Shown here in pieces: positions 53,595 through 62,894 of a DNA stretch of 64,000 nt. How positions within the stretch are numbered: the first letter of the stretch is position 1; every line of letters begins with the position of its first letter. The position numbers were made by a program, and so were the translations under genes. Origin of the DNA: Thermoplasmata archaeon (GTDB lineage: Archaea; Thermoplasmatota; Thermoplasmata; Thermoplasmatales; GCA-001856825). The stretch spans positions 1-64,000 of the forward strand of contig JAGDXP010000012.1 in NCBI GenBank assembly GCA_023256475.1, given 5' to 3'. The notes below the pieces were generated by a model. The model made no database searches. It had not been told where the DNA came from and worked only from the letters and a program-made list of their open reading frames with translations.

Positions 53595-55052
53595 TTAAAT
53601 ATACCACTTTCCAATGACGACCTTCCTATCGGTAAAGAAATCCACATGTTCAAAGCCGCCCTGCGGATGTATTTCTCCATAGAAAGAATTTTTCATTCCA
53701 GCAAATGGGTAGAAAGCAATAGGGGCCGCTACACCAATGTTGATTCCTATATTTCCAGCCTGAACTCTTCTAACGTATTCCCTAGCATAATATCCTGACC
53801 TAGTGTAAATTGAGGAAGCATTCCCATATTGGCTTGAATTAACCATTTCTATAGCATGGTCGAAATTTTCAGCTTTTACTATTGAGGCAACTGGTCCAAA
53901 TATTTCTTCTTTTGCAATTTTCATGTCAATGGAAACGTCGTCGAAAATGGTAGGTCCAAGGAAAAAGCCGCCTGGATATTTATCAACCTTGGTCTTTCTT
54001 CCATCCAATAGAAGTTTCGCTCCCTGAGATTCTCCGGATTCTATGTAACTTACAACTCTCATAAGATGCTCCTTTCTGATTAAAGGCCCCATATCGACAC
54101 CTTTTTCCATGCCATATCCAACTTTCAATCCCTTAGCTTCCTTCAAGAATTTATTTACAACTTCGTCATGGTTTTCTTTAAATGTTACCAGCACTGAACC
54201 AGCTAGGCATCTTTCACCTGCATTTCCAAAAAATGAGCCTGTTATGTTTTTAATAGTTCCGTCGATGTCAGCATCTGGCATAACAACTATGAAATTTTTT
54301 GCTGAAGCCCCTGCCTGTACTCTTTTTCCGTTCGATGTACCTTTATTGTAAACGTATTTCGCAACAGGTGTACTGCCTACAAAGGATATGCCAACGATTT
54401 TTTTATTCTCCAAAATGAAATCCACAGTTTCTCTTCCTCCATTTACGAGTTGAACCACATTCTTTGGAACCCCAGCTTTAGCAATGAGGTCCATGATGTA
54501 CTCCATGGTCATGGGAGTCCTTTCAGATGGTTTTATAACAACCGTGTTTCCTAATGCTATTGCATAGGGCATGAACCAGAAGGGGATCATGGAGGGAAAA
54601 TTGAATGGAGATATTATGGCAAATACCCCCAATGGGAACTTGATCAATTCTTCATCTATACCACTTGCAATGTTCTTGTTGTTGACACCCATGGAGTGAT
54701 AGGTGGCTGCTGCTGCACTTTCTACATTTTGAATAGCCCTGGTCAAATCACCCTTTGACTCTTCGAAGGTCTTTCCATGTTCATTAGTTGTTATCTCAGC
54801 AATTTCATCCATGTGCTCATACAAAAGATTCTGAAGCTTGAATAGTATTTTGATCCTGTCAGGTACTGGCGTCTCCGACCATTTTAAAAAGGCATCCTCA
54901 GCGAGATCTATTGCATTATCAACCTCTTCCCTAGTAGATTCTGCAACAGTTGCAATTACCTCTCCAAATGCAGGGTTAAAAACCTCATACTTCCCCTCGC
55001 CTTTTGGTTCAACATATTGGTTCCCTATAAAATTCCTGATTTTCCTAACCAT
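53595..55052 (-). CDS. mmsA: Methylmalonate/malonate semialdehyde dehydrogenase (CoA-acylating)
   Basis: The 485-residue ALDH is of the MmsA type: IISPFNFPSMIPFWF, Cys in GNAGERCLAGS, and QAGASAKNF in place of the catalytic Glu segment, the hallmark of the CoA-acylating group. It converts malonate (or methylmalonate) semialdehyde to acetyl-CoA (or propionyl-CoA). It begins directly after the end of the aminotransferase gene upstream, which would supply malonate semialdehyde from beta-alanine. Confidence 0.9.
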   Translation of the reverse strand: MVRKIRNFIGNQYVEPKGEGKYEVFNPAFGEVIATVAESTREEVDNAIDLAEDAFLKWSETPVPDRIKILFKLQNLLYEHMDEIAEITTNEHGKTFEESKGDLTRAIQNVESAAAATYHSMGVNNKNIASGIDEELIKFPLGVFAIISPFNFPSMIPFWFMPYAIALGNTVVIKPSERTPMTMEYIMDLIAKAGVPKNVVQLVNGGRETVDFILENKKIVGISFVGSTPVAKYVYNKGTSNGKRVQAGASAKNFIVVMPDADIDGTIKNITGSFFGNAGERCLAGSVLVTFKENHDEVVNKFLKEAKGLKVGYGMEKGVDMGPLIRKEHLMRVVSYIESGESQGAKLLLDGRKTKVDKYPGGFFLGPTIFDDVSIDMKIAKEEIFGPVASIVKAENFDHAIEMVNSSQYGNASSIYTRSGYYAREYVRRVQAGNIGINIGVAAPIAFYPFAGMKNSFYGEIHPQGGFEHVDFFTDRKVVIGKWYI

Positions 55053-56402
55053 TTATAAAACCTCCTTGTCCGAAATCTCAAGCGCTCTATCAATTACATC
55101 CAGCCCCCTATTGAGCTCTTCTTCCTTTATTATAAGGGGAGGCGCTATGATGAAATGCGAAACCCACGTACTTATGTAAACGCCGTTTTCCATGCAATAC
55201 TTGGCAATTTTGTCAGTCATGAGCGGATTTCCCTTTACCTTGTCTTCATAGGTATTGAAAGGGGTCTTCTTTTCCCTATTCTTGACAATTTCAATCGCGC
55301 CAAATAGACCAATGCTTCTTACATCTCCAACACTAATATGTCTTTCCATTAATTCTTCAAGTCTTCTTTTTAAAATTCTTCCAAGTTCTTTTGATCTGTG
55401 GATCAGATTTCTCTCTTTGTATTCCCTTATGGCCGCGTAAGCAGCTGCCAGAGGAACCGGATGCGCTTCATAAGTATGCCCATGCGCAAAATAATTATTT
55501 TCAAAATAATCTGCGATTTCCTTATTGGCTGCAGTGAGTGAGAGTGGTAGATGGGCACCAGTTATTCCCTTTGCTGTGGTCAGGATGTCTGGTTTAACAT
55601 TCCAGTTATCCACGGCAAACCATTCACCAGTTCTTCCCCATCCAGCCATAACCTCATCAGCCACTAGGAAAACATCATTCTCCTTGGTTATCTCCCTTAC
55701 CCTCTGAAGATAACCATCGGGAGGTATAACTACTCCGTTGGTACCGGTAACTGGTTCTAATATAACACCGCCCACGTTTCCTTCATTTCTTATCATATAT
55801 TCCATATAATTTGCACATGCAAGGTCGCATTCAGGATATTTTAACTTGAAAGGACAACGATAACAATATGGAGGCGGGCCATGGATTACATGGCTTGAGA
55901 AGTACTCCGTATCCACCATAATTCTCCTGAAGTCTCCGGTTAAAGTAACGCTTCCCATGGTGGAACCATGATATGAATTGTAATTGGAAATTATCTTTAT
56001 CTTTCTATCATTCTTATGGAACAATCTTATCATTTTAATTGCCGCTTCGTTAGCCTCTGTGCCAGATGACCCAAAAAAGTATTTTATCAAATTCCCAGGG
56101 AGTATTTCTTTTAATTCCAAAGCAACTTTAGCCCTAATTTCTGTCGCATAACCCGGTTGTACATATTCTAAGGTTTGCATTTGCTGGGTAACGGCATCTA
56201 TAATTCTCTTATTGGAATGCCCCAAATTGGAACACATCAATTGCGAGGAGAAATCCAAATACTTATTCCCCCTGGCATCCTCAAAATATGAATCGTAGGC
56301 TTTAGTTGCCAATAGTGGCATCCATCCCCCCTGCTTTCTCCATGTTCCGAAAGTATATTTTGAGGAGATTTCTGCCGGATCCAGACCTTCAAGTTCTGGC
56401 AT
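55053..56402 (-). CDS. Class III aminotransferase, beta-alanine/omega-amino acid:pyruvate type
   Basis: The 449-residue PLP enzyme has FFGSSGTEANEAAIKM, the YHGSTMGSVTLTGD region, a cluster YCYRCPFKLKYPECDLACA typical of the beta-alanine/taurine pyruvate group, LVADEVMAGWGRTGE and the Lys in TTAKGITGAHLPL. It ends at the base before mmsA starts. The pair matches beta-alanine degradation: amino group to pyruvate, then oxidation to acetyl-CoA. Confidence 0.83.
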   Translation of the reverse strand: MPELEGLDPAEISSKYTFGTWRKQGGWMPLLATKAYDSYFEDARGNKYLDFSSQLMCSNLGHSNKRIIDAVTQQMQTLEYVQPGYATEIRAKVALELKEILPGNLIKYFFGSSGTEANEAAIKMIRLFHKNDRKIKIISNYNSYHGSTMGSVTLTGDFRRIMVDTEYFSSHVIHGPPPYCYRCPFKLKYPECDLACANYMEYMIRNEGNVGGVILEPVTGTNGVVIPPDGYLQRVREITKENDVFLVADEVMAGWGRTGEWFAVDNWNVKPDILTTAKGITGAHLPLSLTAANKEIADYFENNYFAHGHTYEAHPVPLAAAYAAIREYKERNLIHRSKELGRILKRRLEELMERHISVGDVRSIGLFGAIEIVKNREKKTPFNTYEDKVKGNPLMTDKIAKYCMENGVYISTWVSHFIIAPPLIIKEEELNRGLDVIDRALEISDKEVL

Positions 56403-56510
56403 ACTTATAAATTGAAAATAAGTATATTAATTCTTCCAAATATTGGAAAATAATTAAATGCTGCTGTTAAATAATGGAAAAAATTATTGAAAAATAAATC
56501 ACATCTAAAT

Positions 56511-57887
56511 TTAATTCTCTCTATTGTACTCCTTGATTGAATCCTCCAGTGCTACTACGAAATTATCAACATCCTCTTCTGTATGAGCAACCGATGGAGG
56601 GATCCTTTCAGCACTGTCTGGATGATAGTAGAAGCCCCTTTGCAACATTTTTCCTTGGATTGATTTGTATTTATTCCAATCTATGTTTATGCTATCCCTA
56701 TAATTGGATATTTTCCTCAAATTTGTGAATACGAAGGACAAAACTCCAGTTTCATAGTTAACGTATATGTTTTCATTTAATGTTTCAGCAACTTCTTCTA
56801 TGCCTCTGCCAAGGCGCCTAGTGATTCTTGCCAAATGTGAGTAAGCCTGGAAATCGTTTGCCTCCAGAAGCCTTAGATTTTCGTAGGCCGCTACGAGGGA
56901 TATAGGATTCCCATAATAAGTACCGCCGTAACCAACGCCATTTCCTATGAGTTCCATATATTCTTTCTTTCCAGCAATGGCTGAGATTGGATACCCATTT
57001 CCCAATGCTTTTGCCCACGTTGAAAGGTCCGGTGTAACTCCATACAGTTTCTGGGCTCCACCCTCGCTTACTCTGAATCCTGTTATGACTTCATCGAATA
57101 TCAGCAGAATATTATATTCATCAGCCAGTTCCCTGACCCCCTTCAAGTAATCATCCTCTGGTGTAATAACAGTGGAATTGGCCATTATTGGTTCCATTAT
57201 TATGGCACCAATTTCGTTTCCTCTGATTTTAAGAATTCTGCTTAGAGATTCCAGATCATTCCATGATGCTACCACAACTGTATCCATAACCTCTGATGGT
57301 ATACCAGCTGAATATGGCAAAGACTTGGGGAACCATCTTAATCCTGCTACCGGTGGTGGAGCTTCCACAGATACCGCAGCATAATCATGCAGTCCATGAT
57401 AATGTCCTTCAAATTTGAGGACCATGTCTTTCCCTGTTGCGGCTCTTGCAATCCTTAGGGCGTTGAATGTCGCATCGCTACCGCTCAGGGCAAATATAAC
57501 CATATCCTGTGTTTTAACAAATTTTTTAAATTCCTTTGCCAATTTTATCTCATATTCATTGGGGGCCCCAAACAGGCTTCCGTTCTTCAAATATCTCTTC
57601 ACTGCTCCATTTATCTTTTCGTTGGCATGTCCGTTTATTATGGGTCCGAAAGCCATAAGGAAATCAATATACTGATTTCCATCAACGTCCCATATTCTAG
57701 TCCCCTTACCCCCCTTTATGTAAATTGGGTATGGGTCCCAGGAGCTGGTCCTCATTAGGGAGCTGGCTCCTGTTGGGATTAACTTCTTAGCTTTCTTGAA
57801 GAGATTCATCGATCTCTTGGTGCTATAATTTCTTATCTTTTCAGGCATATTCACAATACTATTGGAATCATTATTTGATTCCTCCAT
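56511..57887 (-). CDS. Class III aminotransferase/aminomutase, glutamate-1-semialdehyde aminomutase-like
   Basis: The protein of about 458 residues resembles HemL: LIPTGASSLMRTS, FALSGSDATFNALRIARAATG, FEGHYHGLHDY, LLIFDEVITGFRVSEGG and the Lys in TWAKALGNGYPISA. The final part is HemL-like too (YYHPDSAERIPPSVAHTEEDVD). No other haem gene is nearby and the context is amine catabolism, so a catabolic transaminase is as likely as haem synthesis. ATG 57887 is preferred to 57920, because a TATAAAAA box lies about 20-25 bases upstream of it and downstream of the earlier ATG. Confidence 0.75.
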   Translation of the reverse strand: MEESNNDSNSIVNMPEKIRNYSTKRSMNLFKKAKKLIPTGASSLMRTSSWDPYPIYIKGGKGTRIWDVDGNQYIDFLMAFGPIINGHANEKINGAVKRYLKNGSLFGAPNEYEIKLAKEFKKFVKTQDMVIFALSGSDATFNALRIARAATGKDMVLKFEGHYHGLHDYAAVSVEAPPPVAGLRWFPKSLPYSAGIPSEVMDTVVVASWNDLESLSRILKIRGNEIGAIIMEPIMANSTVITPEDDYLKGVRELADEYNILLIFDEVITGFRVSEGGAQKLYGVTPDLSTWAKALGNGYPISAIAGKKEYMELIGNGVGYGGTYYGNPISLVAAYENLRLLEANDFQAYSHLARITRRLGRGIEEVAETLNENIYVNYETGVLSFVFTNLRKISNYRDSINIDWNKYKSIQGKMLQRGFYYHPDSAERIPPSVAHTEEDVDNFVVALEDSIKEYNREN

Positions 57888-58056
57888 AATCTCACATCCA
57901 ATTTTTATACTCGTAAACATTATCTTAATTGGGTATATTATCTTTTCCTCATTTTTGGTTATATTTATGGAAAATATACCAAATTAAATGTCATAATTAA
58001 AATATTTTTCATCATAATGACGCAAATCTTATATTAAATGATTTTAATATAGTAAT

Positions 58057-59208
58057 ATGAAGGTTGCAGTTTTGGGCGGGACAGGAATGACTGGGAGATG
58101 CTCAGTATATGACCTTCTAGAAAATCCATCTTTGGATGAAATAAGGGTTTTAGATATTAATAAAAATATAGAATTCAATAACCCAAAAATTAGATTCGTA
58201 CAGGTTGATGCCAGAGATACAGCATCTTTGGTAAGGGCGATTAAAGGGGTTGACGTACTTATCAATGCAGTGCAATATTATTATAACGTTGATATAATGA
58301 AGGCAGCCCTTGAAGCAAGGGTTAATTATATTGACTTAGGTGGTCTCTATTACACAACTCTTGAACAGCTAAAACTAGATCAGGAATTTAAGAATCAAAA
58401 TATACTTGCCATAGTTGGGATGGGGGCTCAGCCTGGGATTTCTAATGTTATGGCCAGTTATGGCGCATCGAAGCTAGACAAAATAGAAAACATTAAAATT
58501 AGGGACGCGTGGGTTGATAAAACTAATTATCCAAAGCTATTCTTCACATGGTCCCCAATGACCCTCTTTGATGAATTTACGCTTCAGGCGGTCTATTATG
58601 ATAATGGCATAAAAACGGCCCCGCCTTTCTCAAACAGCGAAGAATTTGACTTTGGTTGGGAAGTTGGAAAGGTAAGGGTCTTTAGAACGGTACATTCGGA
58701 ATTAGCAACAATACCTGAAAGTTTTGCAGAAAAAGGAGTAAAATATGTAGAGTGGTTAGAAGGAAGCCCAGACATCGAAAAACTGAAATTCCTCAGTGAT
58801 ATCGGTTTTGGAAAGAAAGAAAAAGTTAATTTTAAAGGTGCTGAAATATCGCCAAGAGAGTTCTTATTTGAATTCTTAAAGGAACAGGGGATGCTTTATC
58901 CCCCACCCGATCTGCAGATAAAGGATTATGAAGTAACAGTGGTGGAGTTAAATGGCATCGATGCAGGTAAGAGGAAGACTATAAGGGTGTATGCGTATTT
59001 CAAATATGATGAGAGGTGGAAGGTCTCCGCATCACAGAAAGAAGTAGGTGTTCCAGCGAGCATTGCAGCTCAAATGATTCTCAATGGAACTATTAAAGGA
59101 AAAGGTGTGAAACCTCCCGAACAAATTGTTCCTACAAAACAATTCTTCCAAGAGCTGGCCAAGAGGGATATCAAAATTTCAACTGAAGAAATGTATGATG
59201 TAAATTAA
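58057..59208 (+). CDS. Saccharopine dehydrogenase-like oxidoreductase
   Basis: The 383-residue protein has the Rossmann start VAVLGGTGMTGRCSVYDL, then RFVQVDARDTASLVRAIKG, the NYIDLGG segment, and GMGAQPGISNVMA, as in Sacchrp_dh_NADP and lysine 6-dehydrogenase enzymes. Those act on C-N bonds of amino acids such as saccharopine, lysine or carboxynorspermidine. A TTATATTAAA box about 25 bases before ATG 58057 suggests a leaderless transcript. The dppD-like gene follows after 16 bases, so it may lead an operon with the transporter ATPases. Confidence 0.82.
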   Translation: MKVAVLGGTGMTGRCSVYDLLENPSLDEIRVLDINKNIEFNNPKIRFVQVDARDTASLVRAIKGVDVLINAVQYYYNVDIMKAALEARVNYIDLGGLYYTTLEQLKLDQEFKNQNILAIVGMGAQPGISNVMASYGASKLDKIENIKIRDAWVDKTNYPKLFFTWSPMTLFDEFTLQAVYYDNGIKTAPPFSNSEEFDFGWEVGKVRVFRTVHSELATIPESFAEKGVKYVEWLEGSPDIEKLKFLSDIGFGKKEKVNFKGAEISPREFLFEFLKEQGMLYPPPDLQIKDYEVTVVELNGIDAGKRKTIRVYAYFKYDERWKVSASQKEVGVPASIAAQMILNGTIKGKGVKPPEQIVPTKQFFQELAKRDIKISTEEMYDVN

Positions 59209-59224
59209 AAATTAGAAGACCCAT

Positions 59225-60232
59225 ATGATTAATTTACCAAGAGATATTTCAAGTGAGAAAAATTTGAACGATCTCATACTGGAGGTAAAGAATCTAAGGG
59301 TCTCAATTGAAACCATAGACAAGAGAGTGGAGGTACTGCGAGGTGTCGATTTAAAATTGAAAAGAGGAGAGGTAACCGCAATAGTTGGGGAAAGCGGATC
59401 AGGCAAGACCACTCTGGCACAGGCCATAATAGGTGTATTAGACACTCCTCCTGTTTTCATAGAATCCGGAGAAATATTTTTTGAAGGAGTGAAAATTTTT
59501 CCGCAAAAAGAAAGAATAAATTTCAGAGGTCAAGGAATCAATATGGTTTTCCAAGAGCCATTAGTATCACTTAATCCAGTGTATACAATAAGGAAACAGC
59601 TTGAGGAATCCATAGAAGTTCAAGGACTTCATATGAAAAAGAAAGAAATCGAGGAGGAATTGAAGAAAATACTTTCCGATCTTATGATAAGGGATGCTGA
59701 GAGGGTCTTGAATAGTTACCCCCATCAACTCAGTGGCGGAATGAGACAGAGGGTCGCCATAGCTATGTCAATGATTCAGAAGCCTAAATTGCTAATCTTG
59801 GATGAACCAACCACAGGTTTAGATCTATTGGTTCAAAGAAAAATCATCCAGCTTCTGTTGAAACTCAGGAGTGAATTTGGAACAACGCTCTTGATAATTA
59901 CTCATGATTTAGCTGTTGCTGCAAACATGGCAGATAGAATGTATGTAATGTATGCAGGAAAGATTGTGGAATCCGGTACTAAGGAACAGGTCATAAGAAA
60001 TCCGCTGCATCCATATTCAAAAATGCTCAGAGATTCTGTGCCATCTGGTTACAAAGATTCAGGTCCCCTCAGGGTAACCGAGGGAAATCCCCCAGATATT
60101 TCTAACCTTCCTTCTGGATGTCCATTCCATCCTAGGTGCCCAGTGGCTATGGATATATGCAGAAAGGAGGAACCATCTAGAAAGATAGTAGAAGACAGGG
60201 AGGTGCTCTGTTGGCTATATGATGGAAAATAA
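59225..60232 (+). CDS. dppD: Oligopeptide ABC transporter ATP-binding protein, DppD type
   Basis: The 335-residue ATPase has Walker A GESGSGKT (55-62), signature LSGGMRQRVAIAMSM, Walker B LLILDEPTTGLD, and the H-switch THD. The C-terminus has the OppD/DppD Cys motif (GCPFHPRCP ... ICRK ... LCW), known in one homologue to bind an Fe-S cluster. It overlaps dppF by 14 bases. It probably powers the DppBC permease encoded on the other strand 8 kb away. Confidence 0.92.
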   Translation: MINLPRDISSEKNLNDLILEVKNLRVSIETIDKRVEVLRGVDLKLKRGEVTAIVGESGSGKTTLAQAIIGVLDTPPVFIESGEIFFEGVKIFPQKERINFRGQGINMVFQEPLVSLNPVYTIRKQLEESIEVQGLHMKKKEIEEELKKILSDLMIRDAERVLNSYPHQLSGGMRQRVAIAMSMIQKPKLLILDEPTTGLDLLVQRKIIQLLLKLRSEFGTTLLIITHDLAVAANMADRMYVMYAGKIVESGTKEQVIRNPLHPYSKMLRDSVPSGYKDSGPLRVTEGNPPDISNLPSGCPFHPRCPVAMDICRKEEPSRKIVEDREVLCWLYDGK

Positions 60233-61214
60233 GATATTAGAAGTACGAGACCTGGAGGTTAAATTCCCCGTAAAGAGCAAGCTTTTTTCCCCTAAGGAAG
60301 AAAAATTCAAAACGGTCATAGATAAAGTATCATTTTCTATAGTAGAGGGTGAGACATTTGGTATTGTGGGTGAAACTGGATCAGGAAAGTCAACAATTGC
60401 CAAAACTTTAGTGGGTATAAATTATCCATCTGGTGGTGAAATTTATCTACTTGGCAGAAAGATAAATTTCAACAGAAAGTCAGACCTTATATTTCTAAGA
60501 AAAAACGTTGGAATCATATTCCAGGATCCGGTAGGTTCATTGAACCCGAAGTTGAGAATATTTGATATAATATTGGAGGGTCTCAACTTTGAAGAGAAGT
60601 ATACAAAGGAAGAGAAAAAGAGTAAGGTATTAGAGATAGCTAAAAAGGTAGGATTGAATGAATCCAAGCTCTATTCATACCCTAGTGAATTGAGTGGAGG
60701 GGAAAAGCAAAGGGTAAGCCTTGCGAGGGCCATAATATCACCTAAGAAAATACTTATATTGGATGAACCTACAAGCTCATTAGACGTATCAATCCAAGCA
60801 CAGATACTGAACTTGCTGCAAAACTTGAAGAAAGAACTTAATTTGACTTACATTTTCATTACTCATGATTTCAACGTGATAAAATATATGTGCGATCGTC
60901 TGGGAGTGCTGTACTACGGAAGGATGCTTGAAATAAGTGAGGTAAAGGATGCTTATGAAAATCCATTGCATCCCTATACAAAAGATCTAATGAATGCCAA
61001 TATCACAATAGAGGGAACCTCAGGTTTTGAGTCTGAATTAGAGATGGGAGAACCCGAAAGGAACGGGTGCATATATCTAAATTCATGCAGGTTCAAAATG
61101 GATGTATGCAGAAGTGATCCACCATTGATACAGTTGAATGCCAGATATGTCAAATGCTGGCTTTATGAGGAATCCAGAAGGGAAGAATATGCTAAAGTAA
61201 ACCGAGGCACTTAG
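60219..61214 (+). CDS. dppF: Oligopeptide ABC transporter ATP-binding protein, DppF type
   Basis: The 331-residue ATPase has Walker A GETGSGKS (51-58), IIFQDPVGSLNPKLRI, signature LSGGEKQRVSLARAI, Walker B ILILDEPTSSLD and ITHD. Its C-terminus also carries the spaced Cys pattern (GCIYLNSCR ... VCRS ... KCW). It pairs with DppD as the second nucleotide-binding subunit. Start could be 60219 or the next ATG, 60222. Confidence 0.92.
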   Translation: MMENKILEVRDLEVKFPVKSKLFSPKEEKFKTVIDKVSFSIVEGETFGIVGETGSGKSTIAKTLVGINYPSGGEIYLLGRKINFNRKSDLIFLRKNVGIIFQDPVGSLNPKLRIFDIILEGLNFEEKYTKEEKKSKVLEIAKKVGLNESKLYSYPSELSGGEKQRVSLARAIISPKKILILDEPTSSLDVSIQAQILNLLQNLKKELNLTYIFITHDFNVIKYMCDRLGVLYYGRMLEISEVKDAYENPLHPYTKDLMNANITIEGTSGFESELEMGEPERNGCIYLNSCRFKMDVCRSDPPLIQLNARYVKCWLYEESRREEYAKVNRGT

Positions 61215-61317
61215 AAATAATTTTTCCTGAATATTACAAATGGAGAAAATTTTTTTCCTCTGCGACAATTTTGGATCATAACCGTTATTCTTATTAAGTT
61301 TTTAGGAGTATTCAATC

Positions 61318-62817
61318 ATGTCAAAGGATTTGAAAGTCTGGGGATTATTCATAAATAACGAATGGGTAAAATCAGAGAGCGAGGAAACAGAACCTGTTGT
61401 GAATCCTGCAACAGGACAGCCTATTGCTTATATACAAAAAGCCACTACAAATGATACAAAGAAGGCTATTGAAGCAGCCCGAGAAGCCTTTGATAAGGGG
61501 GAGTGGCCAAGATTGCCCCCAGGTGTTAGGGCTGAATACATTTTTAAGCTAGCCAAGGCACTTGAGGACAGGATGCAGGAGTTTTCAACAGCCGAAACTG
61601 AAAATACTGGGAAACCTGTAAAGCAGGTTTACGATTACGATATAGCTTATACTGTAGATAATTTCAAATTCTATGCAGGTGCATCAAGGATAATCGAGGG
61701 GATCGCGGCCAATGAATATATTTCAGAAGGTACGAGCATACTCAGAAGAGAGCCTGTTGGAGTCGTGGGAGCCATAACTCCTTGGAATTATCCAATAATG
61801 ATGGCGGGCTGGAGGGCAATTTCAGCACTAGCTGCCGGCAATACTGTGGTAATAAAACCAGCATCATATACACCTTTGACTACCTTAATGCTAGCCGATC
61901 TAATTAAGCAGATCGGTTTTCCAAGGGGAGTATTTAATGTCGTAACAGGTCCCGGAAAAACAGTAGGGGAGGAGATTGCGAGAAATGAAAAGGTAGATAT
62001 GATAGCATTTACAGGTTCCAATGAAGTTGGTAAGAGGATAAGCGAAGTTGCATCATCATCCGTTAAGAGATTATCACTTGAATTGGGTGGAAAGGCTCCA
62101 TTCATAGTATTTGATGACGCAGACATCGATGCGGCAACTGAGGGTGCAGTCGTTGGGAGTCTTATAAATAATGGTCAGGACTGCTCTGCAGCTACAAGGA
62201 TTTACGTCCATGAGAAGGTATTTGATAAATTCAAAGACCTATTGATAAAGAAATTGAATAATGTGGTAGTTGGAGATCCAAAGGATCCTAAAACAGATAT
62301 CGGACCGATGATATCGAAAGAGCAGCTCAAAAAAGTGAAGGAATATATAGAAATTGGCAAGAAGGATGGAGAAGTGCTATTAGATGGGTCTTCATTTTCC
62401 CTTGGAGATGGATTTTTCATAAGACCAACACTGATTTATACGGAAAACAACAAATCAAAGATTGTGCAGGAAGAAATTTTCGGACCGGTTCCTGTAATTT
62501 TAAAGTTTAACACATATGAGGAGGTAATTGAGAAAGCAAATGATGTAATATATGGCCTTGGGTCTTCTGTGTGGACAAAGGATGTAAAGAAGGCCATGAA
62601 TGTCGCAAAAGACCTAAGGTTTGGTACAGTATGGATTAATGATCATGCACCCATTCCCTCAGAACTACCGTGGTCACCAATGAGGAAATCAGGATACGGC
62701 GCGTCAACATCCAAATATGCACTGGAGGAATTTACGGTTCTAAAGCATGTGTATGTGGATCTTACAGGGAAAGTAAGGAAGAGCTGGTACTATCAAATAT
62801 ATGGTCAAAAGGAGTAA
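61318..62817 (+). CDS. NAD(P)-dependent aldehyde dehydrogenase, aminobutyraldehyde/betaine-aldehyde type
   Basis: The 499-residue ALDH has ITPWNYPIMMAGW, the Glu in LSLELGGKAPFIVF, Cys in NNGQDCSAATR, and the WSPMRKSGYGASTSKYALEEFT C-terminus of the PatD/BADH group, which favours aminoaldehydes. It could oxidise 4-aminobutyraldehyde to GABA or 3-aminopropanal to beta-alanine, feeding the aminotransferases upstream in the window. It stands alone 103 bases after dppF. Confidence 0.83.
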   Translation: MSKDLKVWGLFINNEWVKSESEETEPVVNPATGQPIAYIQKATTNDTKKAIEAAREAFDKGEWPRLPPGVRAEYIFKLAKALEDRMQEFSTAETENTGKPVKQVYDYDIAYTVDNFKFYAGASRIIEGIAANEYISEGTSILRREPVGVVGAITPWNYPIMMAGWRAISALAAGNTVVIKPASYTPLTTLMLADLIKQIGFPRGVFNVVTGPGKTVGEEIARNEKVDMIAFTGSNEVGKRISEVASSSVKRLSLELGGKAPFIVFDDADIDAATEGAVVGSLINNGQDCSAATRIYVHEKVFDKFKDLLIKKLNNVVVGDPKDPKTDIGPMISKEQLKKVKEYIEIGKKDGEVLLDGSSFSLGDGFFIRPTLIYTENNKSKIVQEEIFGPVPVILKFNTYEEVIEKANDVIYGLGSSVWTKDVKKAMNVAKDLRFGTVWINDHAPIPSELPWSPMRKSGYGASTSKYALEEFTVLKHVYVDLTGKVRKSWYYQIYGQKE

Positions 62818-62894
62818 ATTTATTCTTTTACTTCATTATGGAAAAATAAGCATAGGGAATCAAATAAATTAAAAAATCAACAAAATTTAAGATT

